DNA from: Angiostrongylus vasorum
Lineage: Eukaryota; Nematoda; Chromadorea; Rhabditida; Metastrongylidae
DNA: 64,000 nt
Assembly (NCBI GenBank): GCA_018806985.1
Contig: JADANN010000149.1
Coordinates: forward strand, 893,447 to 957,446
Direction: 5' to 3'
Positions 35,604 to 46,369 of the stretch are shown here, in pieces. The translations under genes were made by a program, and so were the position numbers. A model generated the notes under the pieces. That model was not told the DNA's origin and ran no database searches. It saw only the letters and a program-made list of their open reading frames with translations. Each line of letters starts with the position of its first letter. The first letter of the stretch is position 1.

Positions 35604-38329
35604 AACACATCTACCCACATATATATATGAATATCTAATACGTATATACAGATACCAAAAGTCGATGTGACAGGTACAAACACGGAATCTTTTTTGGGTG
35701 AACTCATTTAGGAGCCTTTAGGTAAGTTGCATTTGGCTTGCGCATGACCCCACGTTCATCGCTAAGGACGCAGCACGATGCGTTGTACAAGTTGGTACGA
35801 GATGCCACAAATTAAAGAGATCCTTAGCAGACTTCAATGGATTCAAATATTCGGAGAAGTTTAGAGGGAAAACATAGTTAACGGCTAATAAAACAGTATG
35901 GACGCCGCTTGAAAATTCTCTAGAAAAGGTAGTAATTCAAACCGATAGAAAGTTAAAGAAGTAGAAATTGACTGCAAAAAAAATCTAATTAAGAAAAACT
36001 ATCCAACAGATACTGTAGGGAAATGCTGGTAAAGGCGATATAGTAAATAGTAATAAAGTAGTAAAGCACTATGGGAGGCGATGACGCTAAACACTGAGAA
36101 GAAAGCACCAACAAGTGTCCAGACACTAGGAATGACCTGTCGCAATTATCGATCAGGTAATCGATCGATTCATCGGTTAATTAGGTCGAATTGCATGAGG
36201 AGAGTTAAATGTATATGAACACCATCAAACTATCGTGATAACTCGAAATTTGAATGATACTGAACGGTCGCTGAGATCGAAAGCTGGAGAAGAAACTAAG
36301 AAGTGACTCCTTTCTGGTACTTTTGTTGTGGTTGGAAACGGCCATGAACTCTACCTATTGTCACACTACAATTCGCAATGTTCTTCTAGCAATATTTTAG
36401 CACTTACCTGTTTTCGAAAAAAATCACTGAAGGTTTATTGGGTTAGCCGTTGTATCAGCAATACAAACGGTAAGTACTTGGCCTAAAGCGGATTAGTCTG
36501 AAGAAACGCCTCTTTTTTTCTTCAAAAAAAGAATATTTTAGGAGTAGAAAAAATAGTGAAGCTGTCTACTTAGGTAAACACTTCCGCTTAGTCTCTTGAA
36601 GAATTATGGAGGTACTGAAGCAGCAGTTGTTTTTCGGTCGCTTCACAAATCGTTCAAGTCTGCTTCTTCTGGAGTATTGATCGTGAGTGACTGGACGACA
36701 AATCACGTAACTGATATGCACTCATGAACTGATCGCGATTTTCTCCTCAACCCAAAAGAGAATATCGAGGTAGAGATACGAAACGTAAAGTAGGCCATAC
36801 ATCGGCCGACTTTTAGCACTTTCTTAGCCACAAAAAAAGTTACACGAGACGAATAGAAAAACGTCGACTATAGTTCATTCCGTATTTACTGTGGATCATT
36901 CAGATGCATAGCTCCACATAATTAGGCTAAAGAAGAACTCACGAATGGGGCTTCTACAACCGGTTTGACAGGAATTACAAAAAAGTAGGTACTATGTAGT
37001 TATAGTAGCAAACAACCAACTGCGCTATTATTTTCATAACCAGTAAATCGATAAAACAGAAAGATCGACCAAGATGAGCGTGGTAGCGGTCGATCAATTT
37101 TCTGTGCTTCGATTTTGGTCAGGGTCGGACAAATTTGCACAAATTAGACCACTCTACAATCTAACGATCATTCAACAGTATACTGAATTGATACGCTAAT
37201 CGATCGAGAAAAATGGAGAGAAAACGACATGGTCCAACGCTAAGGCTCATGTTAGAAGACAAAAAAATCTGAATACTGGAAAGGAAGAGGTGACAAAGAG
37301 AGAGGGTCGGTGTCGGTATGATGTGAACGGAATCGTCTTCGTATTGAAATTCTCCAGAGAAAAACATGATGTTTTAAACGGTGAATTCAGTTGGGCTTAA
37401 TCTGGCTCAAACGTTTCTGCGTCAAAACGCAGCCATTCATTCGTGGATAAGAAAGATTTGGCGGTAGATGATCAGTGGGAAGGATATGAGAGAAAAAAAA
37501 AGAACATGAAGGTAAACCTGAGTTCTACACACCTTCTCGATGTCTGCTGGGGACCCGTGCGGCTGCCGGAAGAGGTTTGACAAGAATAAAGTAGTGGAAA
37601 GTTGGTGATTTTCCTTCGTTAGCAGGCTTGGTCGACCGACTAAAGCAAACTAGATTAAAGTTCACGGCAACATACATAAGTTTCGGAAGATGGACAGTGC
37701 GTAACACCTCCAGTTGACTATTCTAGTAAGAAAATAAAGACCAAAAAATGGTGAGTTATTGGTCAAATGGTACAAAAATGTGGTAACGAAAGAAAAACAG
37801 AAGATTAAGAAAAGAGTCAAATCCTTCGAAGATTCACTAGAAAGACTATAAAATGAAAATGCCTAACTAAAAAACAGGTGCTTTGTTGTACAAAAAAAAT
37901 ATTTGAAGGAAATTTCCCAACCTTGACTGAAATTTAACCCAGTATGTTGAAATTGGGTTAACTGCAAGTTCACTGTCTGTTAGAACATAAGCCTTCATTA
38001 AGATGAAGTTGACCCGAATTCTCACCTATTTCTTTTTCCTAATACGTTTCTTGTTGTCAACTGATGAAATGGAGACCGTCATTCAAACAGAAATTTAAAA
38101 CAGAACATTAAAGATCTGTGAATTCATTCCTTATTCCAGAAATAAAGCAGTTGAAGAGATCTGTGGAAACGGGAACTTCTTTAGGTAGTAGATAAAAGCA
38201 AGTCGATGGTAGAAAGAGTCAGTTTTTGAGTAACGCATAAATCAGAAAGAGAAGCACCGTAGTTAAGGGTCTCTAGTAGAATTACTGCGTATAAAGTTCT
38301 TACATCGCTATTGGGATTGATAGATTCCT
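34256..38329. other. long unassigned stretch with (AT)n tract
   Basis: No gene, SINE or PLE recognised over about 4 kb, apart from the (AT)n tract at 35539-35601. The minus-strand frame at 35405-35707 is opened by that tract and is not a gene. Purine-rich runs (AAAGAAAAAAG) are common near 34400-34620. A multi-exon gene cannot be excluded, but no exon stands out. Confidence 0.35.
35539..35601. repeat. (AT)n microsatellite, 63 bases
   Basis: Uninterrupted dinucleotide run of about 31 units. It is a probable length-polymorphic site and a strong self-complementary tract. Confidence 0.95.
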
Positions 38330-38445
38330 GGTTGGGGAGGGTGAGGATGGGTAGCGACGCGGTCTATGAGGAAGCAAGGTTTGGTTCGACTCTCTGCTCA
38401 TCGATTTCCCAGAATTCAAGTAGGATTTCAAGGAGAATCGACTCA
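38330..38445 (+). repeat. tRNA-like SINE fragment
   Basis: GGGTAGCGACGCGGTCTATG followed by GGTTTGGTTCGACTCTCTGC, spaced like A and B boxes. No cloverleaf closes. Confidence 0.35.
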
Positions 38446-38514
38446 ACCAATATTCTACGACATTCATAAAGATGAACTTCTCAAGCGGCCGCTGAAATAA
38501 CACGCGAAATGCAC

Positions 38515-38780
38515 TCTTTCTTTGATAAGCTTACACGAGGTTGATAAACTACTTTATTCGACAAACGTTTCGACGTCTTTGTCTGCCTCAAAGCAGATGA
38601 CCCCAGTCGATGTCCACAGTTCTTCTTACTCGCGGTATGGTGTCTTAGTCGGCGCACCGAGTCTGCTTATCAATGAAAAGAATACATGTTGATATACCGA
38701 GGTTAAGGGAAAATTGTCGACATACAAAATCCTTGAAGACGTTTGTGGACAATGAATTCGAAGAAAACGAGTCTGGTAGA
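38515..38780 (-). mobile_element. PLE-D terminus, one arm
   Basis: Tail TAAGCTTACACGAGGTTGAT at the low end, hammerhead relic at 38561-38602 (minus: TTGAGGC, stem GAC...GTC, GAAACGTTT), then GTCGATGTCCACAGTTC and GGTATGGTGTCTTAGTCGG as in the other PLE-D loci. ATACCGAGGTTAAGGG near 38695 marks a second terminal segment. No coding sequence. Confidence 0.6.
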
Positions 38781-38834
38781 AGAAGTGCTGTTATCGGGGC
38801 AGCAGATGTGGTCAAGAGTCATGCAATAAATAAA

Positions 38835-39135
38835 TAAAGGATTAAGGACAAAGAATAGACGACAAAGCTCCCTGCTTTGATTAATTTCTTAATGGTCCAC
38901 CATTTATTCAACTTCATCGAGTTTCTTTAGAGGTGATTGAAGGGATATCTGGCCTATACAATGACTCGAAGTGGCCTACCGATGTATCGAGTCAGTGCTG
39001 CTATTCTCCAAGACAAGCCTGGTACCAGTTTGCAGACCCCAGAAGAATGAAAGGCTTAGTGACCATGGGGGGGGCGAGATCGATCCCATGTGTATTGCAG
39101 GGTACTTTTATTCACTGCTATAAACGCGCTGCATT
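38835..39135 (-). repeat. SINE-B copy
   Basis: Inverted: GGTGATTGAAGGGATATCTGG, cut here by an insertion in the first block, then TATCGAGTCAGTGCTGCTAT, CTGGTACCAGTTTGC, CGAGATCGATCCCATG and TATTGCAGGG. The tRNA head is largely missing. Confidence 0.6.
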
Positions 39136-39282
39136 TGAGGTGGTATACGCAATAAATTACAGTAGAAGCATGTTCGTCACATCTCTTTCTGATAGCGATC
39201 AATTTTGTGAACGTTAGTTTATTTTGTGTTTATATTTATGTTTTGTATTTATTATTAAAATTTTGCTTCTGCATTAGAGATT

Positions 39283-39445
39283 CTTAGACTGAGCGCTGCA
39301 GTACAGTGGTTCGAGATGGCTTGTGAACCACACGTAGTCGTTGGCTCGATCCCTGATCGCCGGCAAACCAAACACAACACACCTCTGAGGTCTGAAAATT
39401 GGTATTGGTATGATCTGTGACATTACAAAGGCTAGTCTGGAACAT
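39283..39445 (+). repeat. tRNA-like SINE fragment
   Basis: GAGCGCTGCAGTACAGTGGT, then CGTAGTCGTTGGCTCGATCC and GCCGGCAAACC. The last block also occurs at 45095-45200 (GTAGTCGATGGTTTGATCC, GCCGGGAAAACC), so the two are one family. Confidence 0.5.
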
Positions 39446-39589
39446 TGATAAGCAACCAAAAGTCAAATTATAGACGAAATATGCATTCGACTGACTATAT
39501 GGAGTCAAATCATTAAAGTAACCCTAGTGAACTGATCAAAGCTAATCGCTTTCTCCATTATCGTTTAGAGAGAATAACGGAAGATAAAA

Positions 39590-39860
39590 AGGATAAGGCT
39601 CTTGGCGTTTACCAATCCCTAAGGAATGCAGCATGCATTCTACTTCATCAAGCATCGCTAGAGGTGATGAATGCATATCTAGTCTATACAATGATTCGCC
39701 GTGCCCTACCAATGTATCGAGTCCGTGCTGCTATCCTCCCGGACAGGTCTGGTTGGAATATCTCGACCACGGAGTGGTGAAAAGCGTGGTGACGGTGCAG
39801 CGCAGCGTCGAACCCATGTGTATAAAACGGCGCCTCTAATCACTGCGCTGCACGCACCTT
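39590..39860 (-). repeat. SINE-B copy
   Basis: Inverted: GGCTCTTGGCGTTTACCAAT, ATGCATTCTACTTCATC, GATGAATGCATATCTAG, CGAGTCCGTGCTGCTATCC, and an inverted head ending in AATCACTGCGCTGCAC. Confidence 0.65.
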
Positions 39861-40654
39861 TGTAGAGTGTAGTGGTTGGTATCCTCATCTGTTAGAAAGA
39901 ATTATAGAGCTACAAATTCAAAGCTTTAGTTTCCGCAAGAAAATTTCTTTTCGTCGATCATAGTAGTAACATTCGGCTAGACACGGTGCTACACCGCGAT
40001 CAATATACATCATTTGTAGCTAGAATCTTACACAAGGTGCTATGCTCGAAAAATCTGTCAGTATTTAACTGAAATTCTCAGGTATTTTATATTGGACTAA
40101 ATTTCCGCACTACTTTTATAGAATCTCTGCAGTATGGGGAGGAATTGCTGCAGGATTCTCGAAGCCCAGCGATCTCCTACCTAGTAAAGATTTCATGAAT
40201 AGTGTGATATCTGGAGGAAGAAGTAAAAAATTCTTTAAGGTACGCGAGACACACCGCTAGTAGAATGAAAAAGCTGCCTTGGGAATGCGAAAAAATCGCG
40301 CAGAAAATTCCCGCGACAAAAGGAAGAGGAGGAAAATGTTACACGATTCATACTACTACGTTTGTGTTATTTCGAACTTTTCCGCTGAATCGTTACCGGT
40401 GCTGGTTGGGCTCGTTTGTTTGCTTGTTGAAAAAACAACCATGTGTGGTCTGTGTGTTCATTGGAAAGCCTCATAGAAAAACAGTGGTTGGAACACCTCA
40501 TTGAACGCCAACAGCGTTAAACTCGTCGGCGTATAGTAGAGCGCCGCAGGGAAAGATTAGTATAGCACAATCATTTTTTTACAGATAGTTTTAAACGGTA
40601 TTCAAAGCAGTCAATTATCAATTAGTTTTCGATTACAGCGTAGTATTTTACAGT

Positions 40655-40940
40655 GGGCGCGTGTGGCGCAGTGGTCGGAGGAGCCCTGCAATACACATGG
40701 GATGATCGACACCGCGCCTATGGCTCACCAAATCTTCCGTCCCTCCAGGGTCGGAAAATTGGTAGCAGACTGGTATGGAAGGTTAGGAGCACTGGATCGA
40801 TACATAGGTAGGCCACCGCGAGTCAGTAAAGGCCAGATATGCATTCAATTACCTTCAACGGTGCTTAATGAAGTCGAATTCGTGGCGCATCCCCTCAGAG
40901 ATTGATCAACACTGAGAGATTTATTCTTTATTATTACCTA
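40655..40940 (+). repeat. SINE-B, best 5' head
   Basis: A complete head defines the family: A box GTGGCGCAGTGGT (about 40669) and a GATCGA-type B box (about 40703). Then the body GGCTCACCAAATCTTCC, GAGTCAGTAAAGGCC, TTAATGAAGTCGAA and CCCTCAGAGATTGATC, and a tail TTTATTCTTTATTATT. Probably polymerase III transcribed when young. Confidence 0.75.
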
Positions 40941-41084
40941 CATTAAGTTTCTATTTGTACAATGTAGCGAACGACCAGCTAAAACGTGTAGACATTTGCA
41001 GATGAATCCCGCAAATACATTGAACTCTCTGATTCGAGTCTTCAGTGGATCACTGCTGGAATGAGGACCACATTCGGCGATGTT

Positions 41085-41251
41085 TTTTTATACTTCACGG
41101 TTATTGATGATACTGATTGCTCTTTGATAATATTTCGTTTTTCATCGGGGTCCAGCCTGCAGCAAACGGTAGTGGATTAGCTTGCACGCAGCGAAGATTT
41201 TTTATTCTTACCGCTTCATGTAATGTTCGTTGAGTTCCAGCACCACATAAA
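41085..41251. mobile_element. PLE-D internal fragment
   Basis: GGTTATTGATGATACTGATTG followed by CTTTGATAATATTTCG, matching in two adjacent blocks the centre of the palindrome at 6560-6640. It adjoins the PLE-D palindrome that follows. Confidence 0.4.
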
Positions 41252-41645
41252 CTTGTTTATTTAGAGTGTTCAGCATACACGAAGTTGTTATATAAACTTC
41301 ATTCAGCTAAAATTCCGACGTCTTCGTCTGCTTTAAGGCCGATGGTCCTAGTCGATGGCCCACACCCGTTCGTGCTCCTCTTGTGGATCCTCGCGGTCGT
41401 ATCCAGGCGAATTTTCTTGAGTGGAGCGCCGCTCGAATGAAGTGACCTGAGGTTACTTAATTGCTTCTGGGTCTACTTGCGGTGCTGATCTCATAAAGAC
41501 TCGGAACGACTTCGAACTCTCACAAAGGAAGGAAGAGCGGGTGCGGACCATCTACTCGAATTACTGGTTCTGAAGAAGACAAAGATGTGGAAACGTCAGC
41601 CGAATATATAATAACCTCGGGTAAGCTGAATAATCTAAACAAACA
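41252..41645. mobile_element. PLE-D palindromic element with two hammerhead motifs
   Basis: Left arm AACTTGTTTATTTAGAGTG ... and right arm ... AATCTAAACAAACAT are inverted repeats. Each carries a hammerhead pointing outward: a decayed one at 41305-41342 (minus) and a well kept one at 41566-41601 (plus). Inner blocks GTCGATGGCCCACACCCGTT and, on the complement, GTAGATGGTCCGCACCCG also pair. The centre holds no coding sequence. It is the same architecture as 6395-6839. Confidence 0.65.
41566..41601 (+). ncRNA. hammerhead ribozyme, intact core (PLE-D)
   Basis: Stem I GGTT (41566-41569) with AGCC (41598-41601), one G-U wobble. CTGAAGA at 41570-41576, short stem II ACA/TGT around AAGA, GAAAC at 41590-41594 and GTC at 41595-41597. 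All invariant bases are present. Stem II is weaker than in the GACG/CGTC version seen at other PLE-D loci. Confidence 0.65.
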
Positions 41646-42999
41646 TACTGATTATTCATGCCAACGTCAACTGAAAATCGATCTAGTGAATTACGATAGC
41701 ATTGGTTACTAAGAACAATAACCACAGTAGAAGAAAACAAATCTAAGATAAACCAATAGCAATGATGCTCAAGAAGAGGAAAATCGAAAGTGAAGCAAAA
41801 TTAATGGAAGCTTTGGAATTCAGTAAACCACTTCAATATGCTCATTTTTTACTACCTTCTATCAGATATCAGCCATGAACTGGAACACAAAGCCAGCATC
41901 CTATTTATGAGTATAGGAAGTATTAGAAAGAAGTAAGGAATGACAGACGTGAGTGAGCGGTGGCGACTGCGATGTTGCTTTCATTCCTACCCGATCGGGC
42001 GATGAGATTCTCGATGCAATGAATCGATTTCCAGAATTGTAAAGAGCAGAACTCTTCAAATAAAATTCGAAACCAGATATTCCACTTTTGCGCATAAGTC
42101 GGAGGTGTTCAAAAAACAGCAAAGAGCTCGAAAATAACTGGAACATCTACGGTAACACTATGCTCGTTCTCCGCACTATGGGAAGGAAATGAAATGAAAT
42201 GAAATGAAATAATTCCCTAGCAAGATGCAAATTTTGGCAGGTCGGAAAGGCTTGATTTTCAGACTTCATAGCTTTCGTTGTTATTTTTCGGTCTGTATAT
42301 TTCGTTTTTCCTTTTATTTAATGACCCTTTTAATAGATCCTTTTAATAGATCACAATGAAGATCTTTAAAAGCTTAGTGTTAATGGTAAAATGATATTTT
42401 TTCTGATCAATGACAAGAGGCTGAGGATTCGGCATTTCACGTGGTTCGAGACCAGTTGGTTGTCTAGTCGAAAGAATCGCTGCTTTCATAGAAGGACCTT
42501 GGCAACGAAGTTCCATTCCACAAAAGTCGTTGTCCGTAGTGAGGAGTTGGGAAAGCCCTCCCACACCTGTCTCTGATTCTAATGAAAATGACATCATCCA
42601 ATATGCCACTGAGGAGTAAAGACAGTAGATCCATAAGCTACAGCTGAACTCACACACGAACACGACCTCCTCGCTGGACGACGGTTGAGAGACAACGAAA
42701 GAAACGAATGAAGGAAATGTTAGAGACAGCAAAACAAGTGACGAAAAGCTACCTGACTATTTCGGGAAGTATATTAAGAGACTATTCACTTGTCAAAGGA
42801 TTATAGCCGGTGATGTTTTCATACTAAAGCTGTCGAATTCAGGAAGACCTGAAATGCTCAACAGCAGGTACGTTTTTATTTTCGTGGCTCACAAAAAGTC
42901 AGTTAGTAGTTTGTTTAGTACAGTAGTTGACTAAATGACTGAGGCTGCTTACTGTTTTGAAAGCAGCACGATGGAGAGCTTTTCGCTTTTCGTTTGCAG
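41646..42999. other. unassigned; pentanucleotide repeat
   Basis: (GAAAT)5 occurs at 42186-42210. A tRNA-like B box (GTGGTTCGAGACC) lies at about 42440 without a partner A box. Minus-strand frames at 41901-42146 and 42343-42732 have no recognisable features. Confidence 0.35.
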
Positions 43000-43368
43000 T
43001 CATGTTATTATCTTTCTTTCCTACGACTTCAACTGCTGCAATTCCATTGGAACAGATAGGAATTCGTTGCCAGTATATTAGATGGCGCAGCTTTGTAATG
43101 CTGTTTAATGGACAGATGTTCCATAGGTTTGACAAAATCCTTGAAAAAAGTGTCGCACTTAGGACGTAACTATGGGCAGCACCTATACGGTGGTGGAACG
43201 ACAGCCTACCACTGTAATAACTGGCAAACTTGTTACTTTTGCAGCATGTTGAACGATAGCTTTACAGATGTAAGAAGAAAATTCAGAAACAGTTGTTTTC
43301 CAGATGAAGACTTAGTTTACAAGAAGAACCACTTTATGTCAGTCGAATTCAAACTACTCCTAGATTAG
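43000..43368 (+). CDS. small secreted peptide, two exons (candidate)
   Basis: Candidate host gene. The acceptor CTTTTCGTTTGCAG ends at 42999, two bases before an ATG at 43002, the layout of a nematode trans-splice leader site. Exon 1 (43000-43126) encodes a short hydrophobic start MLLSFFPTTSTA, a plausible signal peptide, then AIPLEQIGIRC. The intron 43127-43244 runs GTTTGA to TTACTTTTGCAG. Exon 2 (43245-43368) joins in phase as an AGC codon, reads SMLNDSFTDVRRKF, then CFPDEDLVYKKNH, and ends at TAG. The product would be 82 residues with two cysteines. I do not recognise the family. A related exon-like segment (DLVYNKNH) lies at 20620-20705. A trans-spliced or processed transcript would settle it. 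Confidence 0.4.
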
Positions 43369-44109
43369 GGAAAAAAAAGCCTGAAAGGTTTAAATGGATT
43401 TTAGTTGGTTGTGACTTTTAACAGGTCAACAACCGAACGAATGTTTGAAGAGGAACGAAAACAGTCTAATCGTAGATGTTATTTGGCGCAAAATCAGAAG
43501 TAAAATTGCATGAAAGCAAAAAATAACGGTCGGACAAACGAATTACGGTCCTTTTTAAGCAGGGTTAGCTACATCGAAAAGTGTGAATAATAAAACTTTC
43601 AAGTCACTAGTCGCTATTGATAACGAACAGCTTATCAAGAAGAAGACGGACAGGTCAAAGCCATTGGTGCGCCTTCAGGGGTCTAAAGTTAGGAAACACT
43701 ATTGCTGTGTGGGGGTAAGAATGTAATATTTTTTGGAATTCCAAATGTTCCTGTAATTGACGATTCGTCATAAATTACTGTCAAAGCACTAATCTTCGTG
43801 AGACTCAAGGCAAAACAGAATTAGCATTCTAACATACAGTTTCAGTCAACGTGTCTAGAATTTGCTTCAGCGCACGAGGCTTCGACAATTCTTCGAGGAA
43901 GGCGTTCGGAACAGAGAGGGGTTGGGCCTCGGAATAGTGAGTCACTTGACGGACAACTCATCGAAATGAAATGACCGACAGACGGTTTCTGGGTCGTTGT
44001 GTCATGAGGCGATCGGCGATGAAGTCATATCGTCATCATTACCTAATTTCTTGCTGTCATTCGTCCATCACTTCCACTTTTCGTCTTTGAAGAACTCTAC
44101 TAGTGGTAA
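43369..44109. other. unassigned sequence
   Basis: Short frames only and no repeat with a second copy recognised. Confidence 0.35.
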
Positions 44110-44169
44110 TTCTTCGTATTCTCGTTGAGCAAACGCGAGGCGTTATTTTTATTCTTTACTCACAAACAA

Positions 44170-44204
44170 GCTGATATTTCGGCGGATTTCGCCTTCCTCA
44201 GAGC
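44170..44204 (-). ncRNA. hammerhead motif with changed stem III (PLE-A)
   Basis: Minus strand: GGCT, CTGAGGA, stem II GGCG/CGCC, GAAAT, then ATC and AGCT. The usual ACGT of the two-pair stem III reads ATAT here: both positions changed and pairing is preserved, and ATC still fits the NUH cleavage rule. It could be compensatory evolution or two independent transitions. Confidence 0.6.
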
Positions 44205-44282
44205 CTGGAAAGGTCAAGGTCACAGCAATCTATTCGGCCGAACACCTCCATAACCAAACAGAGAAAACGCTAATTCAACGAA

Positions 44283-44402
44283 ACTGAGATATTTGCAAAA
44301 CTCTGACCGCAGGTGCCTATGGTGGGCAACGAACGCGCTATTGTCCTTTCCGGGGAGTACGCGTTCACCACCACACCATGCGGGTCCTTTGTTTTAAAAA
44401 AA
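44283..44402 (-). repeat. SINE-A inserted in PLE-A intron
   Basis: ACTGAGATATTTGCAAAACT, CGCAGGTGCCTATGGTGGG, TCCTTTCCGGGGAGTACGCG, ACCACACCATGCGGG. It is nearly identical to 60215-60340, so it is a relatively young copy. Confidence 0.75.
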
Positions 44403-44516
44403 AATACAGAATAGCTTCTTTGCACACTCACCGCTTTCTACGAGCCTTGCATTGAGTATGTCGCGTGGAGACCAACCGCACAGAATTCACATGGAAGTGC
44501 AATGTGCCCCCTCTCA

Positions 44517-44846
44517 TCAGAATAACAGGCTTATATACTGCCCGATATCACGCGTGATAATGAGGCATTCTTCCCTGCGGGTCATTCTCGGATTTCTGTA
44601 GTTAATCCAGAACGCCTCAAGAGTTTTGCGCGCTTGTGTTCTCGATTCCTGTGCGAGGATCGTGACACGTACTTCAAAGTCCTCCCCGTTATGTCTCTGG
44701 GTCCTATGCGTGCCTAGTGGGGTATTTGGTTTACTTTTGCCGACTAGGTGTTCTTTTATGCGGACATGGAGTGGTCTACCCGTTTCGCCAATGTATTCGT
44801 CTCGAGACGCCTCACAGTAGATCAGATAAACTGTACCCGAGCTCAT
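44517..44846 (-). pseudogene. PLE-A GIY-YIG endonuclease, copy 2
   Basis: Open for 109 residues: VYLIYCEASRDEYIGETGR (Cys to Arg/Ser change in the second Cys motif), LHVRIKEHLVGKSK, HNGEDFEVRV, EAFWINYRNPRM. The YIG half and following Arg are intact. The RT is missing because the copy is 5'-truncated. It differs from the 7215-7838 copy at scattered positions, consistent with separate insertions of one family. Confidence 0.85.
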
Positions 44847-45094
44847 GCAATCACCGTCTCTAAAATTAGAGGAAATTAAACAGTTTTACGTTGTACATAT
44901 ACGGTCTACTAATAGTGATAATTCATTCAACGAATTACTGTTTCACGCGTGGTACTGTGTACAGAGCATGTCACGAGCATGTCGTCATTGGATTCAATGG
45001 ACTTCAAAAAAAATTCGTAATCAACTACTCAACTCTACAAAACTGAAGAAAAAATTGGGAAAAAACCACTGGTTCGCAAAATTCAATCGAATAG

Positions 45095-45205
45095 TGGCGG
45101 TGCTCATAGCGTAGTAGTTGGAGCTACCTGGCAAACCACATGTAGTCGATGGTTTGATCCTGAGTGCCGGGAAAACCGCGCTCTTCATTCGCACTGTGCT
45201 AAATC
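45095..45205 (+). repeat. tRNA-like SINE fragment
   Basis: A-box-like TCATAGCGTAGTAGTTGGAG and B-box-like GATGGTTTGATCCTGAG, then GCCGGGAAAACC. Same family as 39283-39445. Confidence 0.5.
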
Positions 45206-45315
45206 CGTTTCAGCTTTGTCCGCAAAGATAAGGATAACAGTTTGATGTATTGTTAAGCTTTGCAAGAGTTTAGGTTTGTGCCCCTATATGTATCTTGACT
45301 TTTGTTAGTGGGGCT

Positions 45316-45380
45316 GAAAGCGTGACACATCCCTCAGATATTGATCAACCATGATCGCTTCATTTATTTTATCCTTTAAT
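45316..45380 (+). repeat. SINE-B 3' end fragment
   Basis: CATCCCTCAGATATTGATCA and a tail TTTATTTTATCCTTT match the end of SINE-B. The rest of the element is absent. Confidence 0.5.
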
Positions 45381-46369
45381 GAAAAAGTCCCTTGAATAAA
45401 CTTTCTTAGGTGAGAAAAATAGCCACGTTTATTACAACGTGAAGCGCAACACCTTGGTCAAATAACTACTTAATCTAACCCTCCGCACTAGTTGTTGCTA
45501 CCAAAAGGTTAGTAACTGTGCAGGATTAACAGTCACAGGATGCTGATCGTGAAGTCAACAATTGTTGATTCATAAAATCGCGTCAATTTATGTGTACACA
45601 CAAATTTTTTTCTCAGTGTTGAGTAGGTGATATTACTACTAACTCACTAGTCACAACTCTAGCAATACGTGACGCAAGCAGATTCATTGCTCAACAGTCA
45701 GAGATCTGGTTACTCTACGTTATTTGTTAACAGTTGTGTCGGAGAAGTACTTGTCGCCTCATACAACATTTGTACTGGATAAGTTATAGACTGAATACTA
45801 AAGGTAAAACTTTGTTCGACAAAATAAACCACGGAAAAGGAAGTGCATTGAAACAAACGCATTTTCTAATCCTTTATCAGATAACCCATGCGTTAAAAAT
45901 CAGCACATCTAGTCCATCCCTAGTGCTTATGAAAGGCGACAGTGATGAAGAATACATAATTTTCCACAGTGAGGTTGTTCAGATCGCCTTTCTTAAGGCT
46001 CAAAGTACATTATTTTTTATCAGATGAATTTCATGTATAGGCTGCACAAGCTAATTTCATACATATTTTATCTATGCATCTTCTCATAATTGTTGTAGTA
46101 TGGAATGAAAACAGCGTTATCAGACGGAATTCCTTCTGAACTGGCTGCGAAAGAAATCTAGAACATCCACATTCTCTTCTCAAATAGCAATTGTTATCCA
46201 CTTTCAGCAATAGCTCAACTCAATCAAATAGCTCATGAAGACGTCCATCATCTTGGCAAACTGTATGCAACTAAACCTGGTGTGCTCATATTGCTTTAAT
46301 TCTCCATTTATTTGGAAACCGACTGTCATTTAACCTCGGTACTGTAATAATCAATATTTATTTATATTG
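45381..46369. other. unassigned sequence
   Basis: A 97-residue plus-strand frame (45734-46027) ends a few bases before a GTATAGG donor-like site, but no domain is visible. Nothing else stands out. Confidence 0.35.

Larger units (their letters stand above)
44110..44909 (-). mobile_element. PLE-A copy 2, 5'-truncated, SINE in intron
   Basis: Minus-strand 3' portion of PLE-A: tail (about 44120-44170), hammerhead, intron 44205-44431 and the endonuclease region 44517-44846. It breaks off at about 44909 relative to 7488-7553. A SINE-A copy (44283-44402) sits inside the intron and enlarges it from about 115 to 227 bases, so the SINE inserted after or within a PLE copy. Confidence 0.85.

Noticed and set aside
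35405..35707. 100-residue minus-strand open frame
   Set aside because: The (AT)n tract encodes a run of Ile/Tyr that keeps the frame open by chance.
42957..43169. Longer signal-peptide start beginning MKAARWRAF
   Set aside because: That start is a TTG codon. The first ATG in frame is at 43002, directly after an acceptor-like site.
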